A DNA stretch of 64,000 nt, taken from NCBI GenBank assembly GCA_028283765.1, contig JAPWJY010000008.1:744001-808000 (forward strand), given 5' to 3'. The DNA is from Parvibaculaceae bacterium. Its GTDB lineage: Bacteria; Pseudomonadota; Alphaproteobacteria; Parvibaculales; Parvibaculaceae. Every line of letters begins with the position of its first letter. Position 1 is the stretch's first letter. The position numbers were made by a program, and so were the translations under genes. The notes under the pieces are model-generated. The model made no database searches. It was given only the letters and a program-made list of their open reading frames with translations, and had not been told where the DNA came from. This document shows, piece after piece, positions 9,412 through 18,490 of the stretch.

Positions 9412-10386
9412 ATGCGCATCCTTTTCATCACGTCGAACCGTATAGGCGACGCCATTTTGTCGACCGGTGTGCTCGGCGCGCTGATCGAGCGCTATCCGGG
9501 CTGCCGGATCACGATCGCCTGCGGGCCGCTGGCCGTGCCCATCTTTCGCCATGCCCCGGGGGTCGAGCATATCCACGTGATGCGGAAGGCGCCCCTGATC
9601 GGCCACTGGAGAAAGCTCCTCGCCGCGACGATGTTCCGGCGCTGGGATCTGGTGGTGGATATCAGGGGTTCGGCGACCGCCTATGTGCTCCGGGCGGGCG
9701 AGCGCCGGGTGCTCCGGCCGGATCATTCAAAACACCGGGTTCCCCACATCGCCAGCGTGCTGGACCTCGATCCGCCTCCCGCGCCCCGGGTCTGGCCCGG
9801 CGAGGCCGCGCGGGCGCGCGCCGCAGCCGCCATCCCCGAGGGCCGGATCGTTCTCGCGGTCGGCCCCACGGCCAACTGGGCCCGCAAGACCTGGCCCGCC
9901 GGGCGCTTCGCCGAACTGGTCGCGCGGCTGACCGGTGAGGGCGGCGCGCTCGCCGGAGCCCATGTCCTCATTGCGGCCGCTCCAGATGAGCGCGAGGCGA
10001 CGGCGCAGGTGCGGGCCGCCGTGCCCGCAGACCGCCTGATCGACCTCGTGGGCGAAGAGCTGGATGTTGTTGCAGCTTTTCTGGAACGTTCACGTTTCTT
10101 TGTCGGCAATGATTCAGGCCTGATGCATCTTGCCGTTGCCGCCGGCACCCCCACGCTTGGCCTCTTCGGCCCGACAAGGGACGATCTTTATGGACCCTGG
10201 GGACCGAAAGCCGCCTTTGTACGGGGACCCCGGAGCTGCGCCGAGATCATCGGCGACCCTGATTTTGACAAAGAGTCCAGGGAAAGTGCCATGCTCGACC
10301 TGACGGTCGATAACGTCCTCAAGGCGGCCGATGCGCTGATCGCGCGAACCGCTTCACCTGCCCGCGAGAGGGAGACGAGAGTTTGA
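9412..10386 (+). CDS. Glycosyltransferase family 9 protein (heptosyltransferase-like)
   Basis: A 324-residue GT9-family protein. It begins MRILFITSNRIGDAILSTGV, the family's acceptor-domain start with the catalytic Asp in RIGDAI, and has a second Rossmann domain with VGPTANWARKTWPAGRFA and the donor-binding signature FVGNDSGLMHLAVAAGTPTLG. The relatives transfer heptose from ADP-heptose to lipopolysaccharide core at the cytoplasmic face of the inner membrane. Whether this one uses heptose or another sugar is uncertain. Its stop overlaps the dihydroorotase start (TTGA), so the two genes are coupled. Confidence 0.85.
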   Translation: MRILFITSNRIGDAILSTGVLGALIERYPGCRITIACGPLAVPIFRHAPGVEHIHVMRKAPLIGHWRKLLAATMFRRWDLVVDIRGSATAYVLRAGERRVLRPDHSKHRVPHIASVLDLDPPPAPRVWPGEAARARAAAAIPEGRIVLAVGPTANWARKTWPAGRFAELVARLTGEGGALAGAHVLIAAAPDEREATAQVRAAVPADRLIDLVGEELDVVAAFLERSRFFVGNDSGLMHLAVAAGTPTLGLFGPTRDDLYGPWGPKAAFVRGPRSCAEIIGDPDFDKESRESAMLDLTVDNVLKAADALIARTASPARERETRV

Positions 10387-11720
10387 GCGCGAACTATGAC
10401 GTGATCTACCGGGGCGGCATTGTCGTCAATCATGATGGTACGGGCCGGGCCGATGTCGGCATCCGCGATGGCAGGATCGCTGCCATCGGCGATCTCCAGT
10501 TCGCCAGCGCGGCGGAGGTTCATCTGGTGCGCGGGCTGCACATCCTGCCCGGCGTCATCGATAGTCAGGTGCATCTGCGCGAACCCGGCAATGAGCACAA
10601 GGAAGACCTCGAAACCGGCGGCAAGGCGGCGGTGCTCGGCGGCGTCACGGCCGTCTTCGAGATGCCCAATACCAAACCCTCGACCACCACGCCCGAGGCG
10701 CTCGCCGACAAGGTGGCCCGCGCACGCAATCGCATGTATTGCGATTTCGCCTTTTACGCGGGCGCGTCGGCCGACAATGCCGGTCTGCTGGCGGAAATGG
10801 AGCAGATGGAGGGCTGCGCCGGGGTCAAGATCTTCATGGGCTCCTCCACCGGTTCGCTGCTGGTCGCCGAGGACGATGCCGTGCGCCGGGTGCTGAAAGC
10901 GGTTCGCCGCCGGGTTGCCGTCCATTCCGAGGACGAGGCCCGCCTCAACGAGCGCAAGGCGCTGGCCGAGGCGGGCAAGCCGGAAACCCATCCGGTCTGG
11001 CGTGACGCCGAGACGGCGATCCTGTGCACCAACCGCCTGCTGGCGCTTGCCCGGGAGGCGGGCAAGCGCATCCATGTGCTCCATATCACCACGCGCGAGG
11101 AAATCGACATTCTGGCGCGCAACAAGGACATCGCGACGGTCGAGGTGACGCCCCAGCATCTGACGCTCGCCGCGCCTGAATGCTACGAGAAGCTCGGCAC
11201 TCTCGCCCAGATGAACCCGCCGATCCGCGATGCTGTTCACCGCGACGGGCTCTGGCGCGGCGTCAAGCTCGGCATCGTCGATGTCATCGGCTCGGACCAT
11301 GCCCCGCACACGCTGGAGGAGAAGGCCCAGCCTTATCCGTCCTCGCCCTCAGGCATGACCGGCGTGCAGACGCTGGTGCCGGTCATGCTGGATCATGTCA
11401 ACAAGGGCAAGCTCAGCCTTGAACGCTTCGTCGATCTGACCTCGCACGGTCCGAACCGCATCTTCGGCATCGCCAGCAAGGGACGGCTTGCCGTCGGTTA
11501 CGACGCCGACCTCACCATTGTCGACATGAAGTCGCGCCGGACCATCACCAACCAGTGGATCGCCAGCCGCTGCGGCTGGACGCCGTTCGACGGCCTTGAC
11601 GTTCAGGGCTGGCCGGTCGGCACGGTCATCCGTGGCCGCCGGGTCATGTGGGACGACGAGCTTGTCGGCATCGCGGGCGGCGCTCCTTTACGCTTTCAGG
11701 AGGCGCTGCCGAGGGAATGA
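10383..11720 (+). CDS. pyrC: Dihydroorotase, alphaproteobacterial type with Gln in the metal motif
   Basis: A 445-residue cyclic amidohydrolase expected to close carbamoyl aspartate to dihydroorotate in pyrimidine synthesis. Visible elements are the first strand GGIVVNHDG, the metal motif at residues 60-64 reading D-S-Q-V-H, Lys149 in GVKIFMGSSTG, His181 in VHSEDE, His234 in HVLHITT and Asp305 in GSDHAPHT. The usual motif is D-x-H-x-H, so the first histidine is replaced by Gln62; I recall this in a conserved alphaproteobacterial group. Translation starts at TTG (10383) inside the upstream stop, with GAGGGAGACGAG as ribosome site. A related hydantoinase or allantoinase function cannot be excluded. 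Confidence 0.8.
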   Translation: MSANYDVIYRGGIVVNHDGTGRADVGIRDGRIAAIGDLQFASAAEVHLVRGLHILPGVIDSQVHLREPGNEHKEDLETGGKAAVLGGVTAVFEMPNTKPSTTTPEALADKVARARNRMYCDFAFYAGASADNAGLLAEMEQMEGCAGVKIFMGSSTGSLLVAEDDAVRRVLKAVRRRVAVHSEDEARLNERKALAEAGKPETHPVWRDAETAILCTNRLLALAREAGKRIHVLHITTREEIDILARNKDIATVEVTPQHLTLAAPECYEKLGTLAQMNPPIRDAVHRDGLWRGVKLGIVDVIGSDHAPHTLEEKAQPYPSSPSGMTGVQTLVPVMLDHVNKGKLSLERFVDLTSHGPNRIFGIASKGRLAVGYDADLTIVDMKSRRTITNQWIASRCGWTPFDGLDVQGWPVGTVIRGRRVMWDDELVGIAGGAPLRFQEALPRE

Positions 11721-11878
11721 AAGCCTTCGCGCCCTGATGGCGGGGGTGTCGCTATGAACGGCGCATGATCTCGCCTGTTCAAGCCCATGCTTGACCGGAA
11801 ACCCGATTTGGGTTCGTGTGAGCCACCGTAATCATAACGTCAATCAATGGCATAACAGCCCGGCAAGAGGAAAAACCC

Positions 11879-12865
11879 ATGGCTTTCCGTGCTTTGCGCG
11901 TAACCAGGCAGGAAAAAAACCAGTCGATCGAGTTCGTGTCGCTCGAAGACACGGATCTGATGGAGGGCGACGTCACCGTGGCGGTCGATTACTCCACCAT
12001 CAATTACAAGGATGGTCTGGCGCTGACGGGAAGCGCCCCGATCATCCGTGTTCCGGTTCTGATACCGGGGATCGATTTCGCGGGCACGGTGGAAAGCTCG
12101 TCCCATGCGGGTTTCGAACCCGGCGACAAGGTGGTGCTGAACGGCTGGGGCGTGGGCGAGGCCCATCATGGCGGTTATGCCCAGCGCGCGCGCGTCAAGG
12201 GCGACTGGCTGGTCAAGCTTCCCGGCAATATTTCAACGAAACACGCCGCCGCCATCGGCACGGCGGGCTACACCGCCATGCTCTCGATATTGGGCCTTGA
12301 GCATGAAGGCGTGACGCCGGACAAGGGCGATATTCTCGTCACCGGCGCGGCGGGCGGCGTCGGCAGCGTTGCGATCGCGGTGCTGGCGAAGCTCGGCTAC
12401 CGGGTCATCGCCTCCACGGGCCGTCCCTCGGAGGAGGGCTACCTCAAGGGGCTGGGCGCGGCGGAGATTTTTGACCGCAACGAGCTTTCAGGCCCGGGCC
12501 GGCCTCTTGGCAAGGAGCGCTGGGCGGGGGCCGTCGATGCCGTCGGCAGCCATACGCTTGCCAATGTGATCTCCCAGCTTAAATATGGCGGCGCTGTTTC
12601 CGCCTGCGGTCTGGCCCAGGGGCTCGATCTGCCCGCTTCCGTCGCGCCGTTCATTCTGCGCGGCGTCACCCTCGTCGGTATCGACAGCGTGAACGCGCCC
12701 TATGCCAAACGGGTGGCGGCATGGAACCGGCTGGCGAGCGATCTCGATCTGGCCAAGCTCGACGCCATGACCTCTGTCTCGAAGCTGGACGATCTGCCCG
12801 TGCTTGCCGGGGATATTCTGGCCGGTAAAGTGCGAGGCCGTGTCGTCATCGACGTCAATGCCTGA
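11879..12865 (+). CDS. acuI: YhdH/YhfP-family quinone oxidoreductase, acrylyl-CoA reductase-like (AcuI)
   Basis: This 328-residue medium-chain reductase has the typical start MAFRALRV, a GroES-like half with YSTINYKDGLALTG, and a nucleotide-binding half with GAAGGVGSVAIAVLAKLGY around residues 155-175; ASTGR after strand two indicates NADPH. It lacks the catalytic zinc ligands of alcohol dehydrogenases. The YhdH/AcuI group reduces acrylyl-CoA to propionyl-CoA. It precedes the CoA ligase gene by about 80 bases on the same strand, so it may handle an enoyl-CoA intermediate there. The gene symbol is by family resemblance. Confidence 0.75.
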   Translation: MAFRALRVTRQEKNQSIEFVSLEDTDLMEGDVTVAVDYSTINYKDGLALTGSAPIIRVPVLIPGIDFAGTVESSSHAGFEPGDKVVLNGWGVGEAHHGGYAQRARVKGDWLVKLPGNISTKHAAAIGTAGYTAMLSILGLEHEGVTPDKGDILVTGAAGGVGSVAIAVLAKLGYRVIASTGRPSEEGYLKGLGAAEIFDRNELSGPGRPLGKERWAGAVDAVGSHTLANVISQLKYGGAVSACGLAQGLDLPASVAPFILRGVTLVGIDSVNAPYAKRVAAWNRLASDLDLAKLDAMTSVSKLDDLPVLAGDILAGKVRGRVVIDVNA

Positions 12866-12948
12866 AATCGGGAACTGAAAACCGCGATCGAGTGTCAATG
12901 CCAACGGTTCCGCAGAGAGCCGGCGTCACCGGGAACGAAGGAAACAAA

Positions 12949-14814
12949 ATGAACGCCATGGCCGATTTGCCGCCATTCCGCCGAACCAACTATGTCGAAC
13001 CGCGTCTGGATGTCGAACATCGCGCCGATGGCTCGATCGTGCTGAGAAATCCCCACCCCCTGCGCGACGCCCCGGTGAACACGATTGCGCCGCTGCGCCG
13101 CTGGGCGTCGGAAAAGCCCGATGCGGTCTGGCTCGGCAAGCGGGTGCCTGCGCTCAAAAGTGACACGGAACCCTATGGTCCATGGGAACGGCTGACCTAC
13201 GCCGAGGCCAGCGCCCGGGTCGACGCCATCGCCCAGAGCCTGCTCGACCGGGGCATGGGTCCCTCGACGCCGCTGATGATCCTGTCGGGCAACTCCATCG
13301 AACATGCCCTGATCATGTATGGCGCCATGCTGGCCGGGGTGCCGGTCGCGCCGGTGTCGCCTGCCTACGCCACCATGAGCACGGATTTCGACAAGCTGAA
13401 ATATGTTTTCGGCCTGATCGAGCCGAAGATGATTTTCATGCAGGAGGCAAAGCCCTTCCTGCGCGCGCTGGATGCCCTCGATCTGGACGGCGTCGAACTG
13501 GTGACGGCGGACGGCTCGCTCGGCACGGCCTATGCCGGTCTGGTCGCCACCCGGCCCACCGGTGCGGTGGAGGCGGCGTTCGGCCGGCTCGATGGCGCCA
13601 CGGTCGCCAAATACCTCTTCACCTCGGGTTCCACCGGCATGCCCAAGGCCGTGGTCATGACCCAGCGCATGATGTGCGTGAATTCGGTCATGCCCGCCAG
13701 CGTGACCGTGGAGGACCCGGATGCGCCGCCCTCGACCATGCTGAACTGGCTGCCCTGGAACCATGTCTTCGGCGCCAACGCCATCCTCAACAATCTGCTG
13801 GTTGCGGGCGGCACGCTCTACATCGACGGCGGACGCCCCGTGCCCGGCCAGTTCGGCGAAACCGTGCAGAACCTGCGCGAGATTGCGCTCACTTCCTATT
13901 CCAACGTGCCTGCCGGCTTCGTCATGCTGGTGGACGAGCTTGAGAAGGATGAGGTGCTGGCCCGGCATTTCTTCGAGCACCTGAAGTCGGCCTCCTATGG
14001 CGGCGCGGCGCTGTCGCAGGACCTTTATGAGCGCTTCCAGTCGGTCGCGATCCGCGCCTGCGGCGAGCGCATCGTCTTTTCCTCGGGCTACGGGGCGACG
14101 GAAACCGCGCCGACCATCATGAACGTCCACTGGGCGACCGAGCGCATGGGCCTGCTGGGCCTGCCGCTCCCCGGCGTCGAGATCAAGCTCACGCCCTCGG
14201 GCCGCAAGCTGGAAGTCTGCGTCCGGGGCGAGTGCGTCACGCCGGGTTATCATCGCAACCCCGACAAGACCCGGGAAGCCTATGACGAGGAAGGCTTCTA
14301 TCGTCTGGGCGACGGCGCGCGCTTCGTCAATCCGGACAATCCCCTTGAGGGCCTCGTCTTCGATGGCCGGGTGGCGGAGGATTTCAAGCTGTCCTCGGGC
14401 ACATGGGTCAGCGCGGGACGCCTGCGGGTGGAGGCGATCGCGGCCGCCGACGGCATCTTGCAGGATGCGCTGGTCGCCGGGCTCGACCGGGACTATATCG
14501 GTCTTCTGGGCTTCCCCAATTTCAGCCATTGCCGCCAGATCGCGGGGGAGAAGGACCTCCCCAACGAAGACCTGATCCGTCACCCCGCCGTGCTGGAGCA
14601 TCTGGCCGAGGGCCTGCGCCAGTACAATGCCCGCAACCCCGCTTCCAGCACACGGGTTGCGCGCGCCCTGCTGATGGTGGAACCTGCGTCCATCGATGGG
14701 GGGGAACTCACCGACAAGGGCTATATCAACCAGTCCACGGCACTTGGCCGCAGGGCGGATCTGGTGGAAAAGCTCTATGCCGGTACTCCCGGCAACGATG
14801 TCGTGGTGCTCTGA
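12949..14814 (+). CDS. Feruloyl-CoA synthase-like AMP-dependent acyl-CoA ligase
   Basis: A 621-residue adenylate-forming enzyme. The AMP-binding signature FTSGSTGMPKAVVMT is at residues 224-238, the second ATP motif YGATETAPTIM is mid-protein, and YRLGDGARFVN lies in the hinge region. Length and the N-terminal extension match feruloyl-CoA synthases rather than ordinary fatty acyl-CoA ligases. It should activate a phenylpropanoid acid such as ferulate or p-coumarate with ATP and CoA. The ATG at 12949 is preferred because of GAAGGAAAC upstream; a further in-frame ATG lies 57 bases earlier. Neighbouring acuI, exporter and ThDP-enzyme genes suggest a pathway; no feruloyl-CoA hydratase/lyase is adjacent. 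Confidence 0.75.
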   Translation: MNAMADLPPFRRTNYVEPRLDVEHRADGSIVLRNPHPLRDAPVNTIAPLRRWASEKPDAVWLGKRVPALKSDTEPYGPWERLTYAEASARVDAIAQSLLDRGMGPSTPLMILSGNSIEHALIMYGAMLAGVPVAPVSPAYATMSTDFDKLKYVFGLIEPKMIFMQEAKPFLRALDALDLDGVELVTADGSLGTAYAGLVATRPTGAVEAAFGRLDGATVAKYLFTSGSTGMPKAVVMTQRMMCVNSVMPASVTVEDPDAPPSTMLNWLPWNHVFGANAILNNLLVAGGTLYIDGGRPVPGQFGETVQNLREIALTSYSNVPAGFVMLVDELEKDEVLARHFFEHLKSASYGGAALSQDLYERFQSVAIRACGERIVFSSGYGATETAPTIMNVHWATERMGLLGLPLPGVEIKLTPSGRKLEVCVRGECVTPGYHRNPDKTREAYDEEGFYRLGDGARFVNPDNPLEGLVFDGRVAEDFKLSSGTWVSAGRLRVEAIAAADGILQDALVAGLDRDYIGLLGFPNFSHCRQIAGEKDLPNEDLIRHPAVLEHLAEGLRQYNARNPASSTRVARALLMVEPASIDGGELTDKGYINQSTALGRRADLVEKLYAGTPGNDVVVL

Positions 14815-14837
14815 GCGTATTGGAATGAAGGAAGCGG

Positions 14838-15482
14838 ATGCCTGACATCGAGTTGGTCGCGCGGGGGATCGCAATCGGCCTTGTCGTGGCCGCCCCCATC
14901 GGCCCGGTCAACCTGATCTGCATCCGCCGGACGTTGAGCGGGGGCTTCGTCAGAGGCTTCCTGTCGGGGCTGGGCGCGGCGCTGGGCGACGGCATCTTCG
15001 CCGCCATCGCCGCCTTCGGCTTCACCGCGGCCATCGACGCGATGATGAGCTATGCCGACTGGCTGCAGCTTGGCGGTGGCATTTTCCTGATCGTGCTGGG
15101 AATAAGGACCTTCGTCGCCCACCCTCATATCGATATGGGCGTGGGCGATGCGCCGCCCACCGTGGCGATGGCGCGGGTGTTCGTGACGGCCTTTTTCCTC
15201 ACCATCACCAATCCGGCGACCATGCTGGGCTTTCTGGCCATTTTCAGCAGCGTCGCGGGCTTCACGCCACGGGATGCGGATTATGCCTCGGCAGCCACGC
15301 TTGTCGGCGCGGTCGTCGGCGGCTCCATCATATGGTGGGCCTGCATCACCGGCTTCGTGAGCCTGTTCCGGCAGAAGATGAACGATCATATGCTGGAATG
15401 GCTCAACCACATCGCAGGGGTCCTGATCATTGTCTTCGGTCTCGGGGTGCTGGTCCGGCTGGCGGCGAATTTCATTCGATAA
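14838..15482 (+). CDS. LysE/RhtB family translocator
   Basis: A 214-residue inner-membrane protein with about six hydrophobic segments. The N-terminal GLVVAAPIGPVNLICIRRTLSGG is the LysE-family signature, with the conserved PIGPV; TITNPATMLGFLAIF is the conserved NP motif mid-protein. The family exports amino acids or related small metabolites. It starts 23 bases after the CoA ligase stop and 30 bases before the ThDP enzyme, so it is probably part of the same operon. The substrate is unknown. Confidence 0.85.
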   Translation: MPDIELVARGIAIGLVVAAPIGPVNLICIRRTLSGGFVRGFLSGLGAALGDGIFAAIAAFGFTAAIDAMMSYADWLQLGGGIFLIVLGIRTFVAHPHIDMGVGDAPPTVAMARVFVTAFFLTITNPATMLGFLAIFSSVAGFTPRDADYASAATLVGAVVGGSIIWWACITGFVSLFRQKMNDHMLEWLNHIAGVLIIVFGLGVLVRLAANFIR

Positions 15483-15512
15483 CAAGAAAACAGCTATCTG
15501 AAGGGAGCGGTC

Positions 15513-17057
15513 ATGAACGGCGCGGAAAGTCTTGTAAGAACTCTGGTGGGCGCGGGCGTCGAGGTCTGTTTCACCAATCCCGGCACCTCGGAAATGCATT
15601 TCGTGGCGGCGCTGGACAAGGTGGAGGGCATGCGCGCCATCCTGGGCCTGTTCGAGGGCGCGGTCACCGGCATGGCGGACGGCTACGGGCGCATGGCGGA
15701 AAAGCCCGCCGCGACGCTGCTCCATCTCGGGCCCGGCCTTGCCAATGGCCTCGCCAATCTCCACAACGCGCGCCGCGCCGCCACTCCCATCGTCAATATC
15801 GTGGGCGATCACGCGACCTATCATCTCCAGTATGACGCGCCGCTCGCGTCCGATCTGATGGGTTTTGCGCGCCCCGTTTCCGGCTGGCTCCAGTCCTCGA
15901 CCAGTTCCCATACCGTCGCCACCGACGGCGCGCGGGCGGTGCAGGCGTCGCTCCAGTCGCCGGGCCAGATCGCGACGCTGCTGCTGCCCGCCGATACGGC
16001 GTGGAACGAGGCCGAGCGCCCCGCGCCCGCCCTGCCGCGTCCCGTGGCCCAGCCCGTGGCGCAGGAGGCTGTCGATCAGGTCGCGGCATTGCTCGGGAAC
16101 GGCAAGAAAACCGCCATTCTGGTGCGCGGGGCTGCGCTCAAGGAGCAGGGCCTCGTCGCAATGGGGCGGATCGCCGCCAAAACCGGCGCGCGGATCATGT
16201 GCGACACCTTCGCCCCCCGCCTCCAGCGCGGTGCGGGCCGGGTCGTCGTCGAGCGCATCCCCTATTTCGCCGAGCAGATCCTCGAATTCCTGGCCGGAAC
16301 CGAACAACTGATCCTCGTCGGCGCCAAGCCGCCGGTCAGCTTTTTCGCCTATCCCGGCAAGCCCTCATGGTGCACGCCGGAAGATTGCCGGATCATCCAT
16401 CTCGCCCATCCCCATGAGGATGGCACCAGCGCGCTCGAAGCGGTTGCCTCGGCGATCGGCGCGCCAAGGGAGCCAGTCAACGTGGCCCCGTTCGAGCGCC
16501 CGGAACTGCCCACCGGCAAGCTCAACGCCTTCACGGCGGGGCAGGTCATCGGTCATTTCCTGCCCGAAAATTCGATTATCTCGGATGAGGCGGCCACCTC
16601 CGGCATGGGCGTCAATTTCTACACCACCAACGCGGCCCCCCACGACCATCTGTCGCTGACCGGCGGGGCCATCGGGCAGGGCCTGCCGCTCGCCACAGGG
16701 GCCGCCGTCGCCTGCCCGGACCGCAAGGTGGTCTGCCCCCATGGCGACGGGGGCGCGATGTACACGCTTCAGGCGCTCTGGACGCAGGCGCGCGAAAAGC
16801 TCGACGTCACCACGGTCATCTTCGCCAACCGCTCCTATGCCATTCTCAATGTGGAACTGATGCGGGTGGGGGCGGAAAACCCCGGCCCCAAGGCGCTCTC
16901 CATGCTCGATCTGCACAATCCCGAGCTGAACTGGGTCCATCTGGCCCAGGGCATGGGCGTCGAGGCCTCAAGGGCTGAAACCATCGAGGATTTCATCGAC
17001 CAGTTCGGCGCGGCCATGAAGGTCAAGGGGCCAAGGCTGATCGAGGTGATGATCTAG
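15513..17057 (+). CDS. Thiamine diphosphate-dependent enzyme, acetolactate synthase/benzoylformate decarboxylase-like
   Basis: A 514-residue ThDP enzyme with all three domains: N-terminal PYR domain with the activating Glu48 in LGLFEGAVTGMADG, a central domain, and a C-terminal PP domain with GDGGAMYTLQAL and then IFANRSYAILN, which together form the GDG-x(n)-N cofactor motif. It is shorter than true acetolactate synthase and resembles the 'acetolactate synthase large subunit' paralogs related to MdlC, which often act as 2-oxoacid decarboxylases or lyases on aromatic or small acids. No regulatory subunit gene is present nearby, which argues against branched amino acid synthesis. It follows the LysE gene closely. 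Confidence 0.8.
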   Translation: MNGAESLVRTLVGAGVEVCFTNPGTSEMHFVAALDKVEGMRAILGLFEGAVTGMADGYGRMAEKPAATLLHLGPGLANGLANLHNARRAATPIVNIVGDHATYHLQYDAPLASDLMGFARPVSGWLQSSTSSHTVATDGARAVQASLQSPGQIATLLLPADTAWNEAERPAPALPRPVAQPVAQEAVDQVAALLGNGKKTAILVRGAALKEQGLVAMGRIAAKTGARIMCDTFAPRLQRGAGRVVVERIPYFAEQILEFLAGTEQLILVGAKPPVSFFAYPGKPSWCTPEDCRIIHLAHPHEDGTSALEAVASAIGAPREPVNVAPFERPELPTGKLNAFTAGQVIGHFLPENSIISDEAATSGMGVNFYTTNAAPHDHLSLTGGAIGQGLPLATGAAVACPDRKVVCPHGDGGAMYTLQALWTQAREKLDVTTVIFANRSYAILNVELMRVGAENPGPKALSMLDLHNPELNWVHLAQGMGVEASRAETIEDFIDQFGAAMKVKGPRLIEVMI

Positions 17058-17058
17058 G

Positions 17059-17140
17059 AAAGCACAAGGCGGTACCGGGCCGGGCATATCCCTCCGGTTG
17101 AGCCCCGTACCGCCATCTGCTACACCCCCGGCTGTGCTTT
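17059..17140. repeat. Nested inverted repeats between the ThDP enzyme gene and purB
   Basis: Outer arms AAAGCACA (17059-17066) and TGTGCTTT (17133-17140) are perfect complements. Inside, GGCGGTAC (17068-17075) and GTACCGCC (17107-17114) form a second 8-bp stem. There is no long T-run, so it is not a classical terminator; it could be a terminator or attenuator-like structure in the purB leader. Confidence 0.5.
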
Positions 17141-17167
17141 AACCTCTACCGACCGGCGAGACTGCCC

Positions 17168-18478
17168 ATGATCCCGCGCTATACGCGGCCCGAGATGGCT
17201 GACATCTGGACCCCCGAGACGAAATTCCGCATCTGGTTCGAGATCGAGGCCCATGCCTGCGACGCGCTGGCGGAACTGGGCGTCATCCCGAAGGAAGCGG
17301 CCCGGACCATCTGGGAACTGGGCGGCAAGGCCGAATTCGACGTGGCGCGGATCGACGAGATCGAGCGCGAGGTCAAGCACGACGTCATCGCCTTCCTCAC
17401 GCACCTCTCCGAGCATGTCGGGCCCGACTCGCGCTTCGTCCATCAGGGCATGACCTCGTCGGATGTGCTCGACACCTGCCTCAATATCCAGCTTGTGCGC
17501 GCCGCCGATCTGCTGATCGCGGATGTGGACAAGCTCCTCGCCGCCCTCAGGCGCCGGGCGCTGGAACACAAGTTCACGCTCACCATCGGCCGCAGCCATG
17601 GCATCCATGCCGAGCCGATGACCTTCGGCATCAAGCTGGCGCAGGCCTATGCGGAGTTCGCGCGCAACCGCGAGCGCCTTGTTCATGCCCGCAAGGAAGT
17701 GGCGACCTGCGCGATTTCAGGCGCTGTCGGCACCTTCGCCAATATCGACCCGCGCGTGGAGGAACACGTCGCCGCCGCGCTTGGCCTCGCGCCCGAGCCC
17801 GTTTCGACGCAGGTGATCCCGCGCGACCGCCACGCCATGTATTTCGCGACGCTCGGCGTCGTCGCAAGCTCGGTCGAGCGGCTCGCGACCGAGATCCGCC
17901 ACCTTCAGCGGACCGAAGTTCTGGAAGCGGAGGAGTTCTTCTCCGAAGGCCAGAAGGGTTCCTCGGCGATGCCGCACAAGCGCAATCCGGTGCTGACCGA
18001 AAACCTGACGGGCCTTGCCCGGCTCGTGCGCGGCATGGTGACGCCCGCGCTCGAGAATGTGGCGCTGTGGCATGAGCGGGATATTTCGCATTCCTCGGTG
18101 GAGCGCGGCATCGGGCCGGACGCGACCGTGACGCTCGATTTCGCGCTGGTGCGGCTCGCGGGCGTCATCGACAAGCTGCTGGTCTACCCCGAGAACATGC
18201 AGAAGAACCTCGACCGGCTGGGCGGGCTCGTCCATTCCCAGCGCGTGCTGCTGGCGCTGACCCAGAAGGGCTCCTCGCGCGAGGAGGCCTATTCGCTGGT
18301 CCAGCGCAACGCCATGCCGGTCTGGCGCGGGGAGGGCAATTTCCTCGATCTGCTCAAGGCCGACCCGGACGTGGGTGCGAAGCTTTCCGCCGCCGAACTC
18401 GATGCGCTGTTCGATCTGGGCTACCACACCAAGCATGTGGACACGATCTTCCGGCGCGTTTTCGGCCCGGATGCCTGA
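17168..18478 (+). CDS. purB: Adenylosuccinate lyase
   Basis: PurB (436 aa) cleaves SAICAR to AICAR and adenylosuccinate to AMP, acting twice in purine synthesis. The signature GSSAMPHKRNP near residue 275 contains the fumarase/aspartase-family loop with the catalytic Ser; MTSSDVLDT and the THXXGH-like SHGIHAEPMTFG segment are also present. It starts MIPRYTRPEMADIWTPETKF, typical of the bacterial short form. Unlike many alphaproteobacteria where purB is close to purC, it lies about 14 kb from the purCSQL operon here. Confidence 0.97.
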   Translation: MIPRYTRPEMADIWTPETKFRIWFEIEAHACDALAELGVIPKEAARTIWELGGKAEFDVARIDEIEREVKHDVIAFLTHLSEHVGPDSRFVHQGMTSSDVLDTCLNIQLVRAADLLIADVDKLLAALRRRALEHKFTLTIGRSHGIHAEPMTFGIKLAQAYAEFARNRERLVHARKEVATCAISGAVGTFANIDPRVEEHVAAALGLAPEPVSTQVIPRDRHAMYFATLGVVASSVERLATEIRHLQRTEVLEAEEFFSEGQKGSSAMPHKRNPVLTENLTGLARLVRGMVTPALENVALWHERDISHSSVERGIGPDATVTLDFALVRLAGVIDKLLVYPENMQKNLDRLGGLVHSQRVLLALTQKGSSREEAYSLVQRNAMPVWRGEGNFLDLLKADPDVGAKLSAAELDALFDLGYHTKHVDTIFRRVFGPDA

Positions 18479-18490
18479 GCAGGCGGGCAA

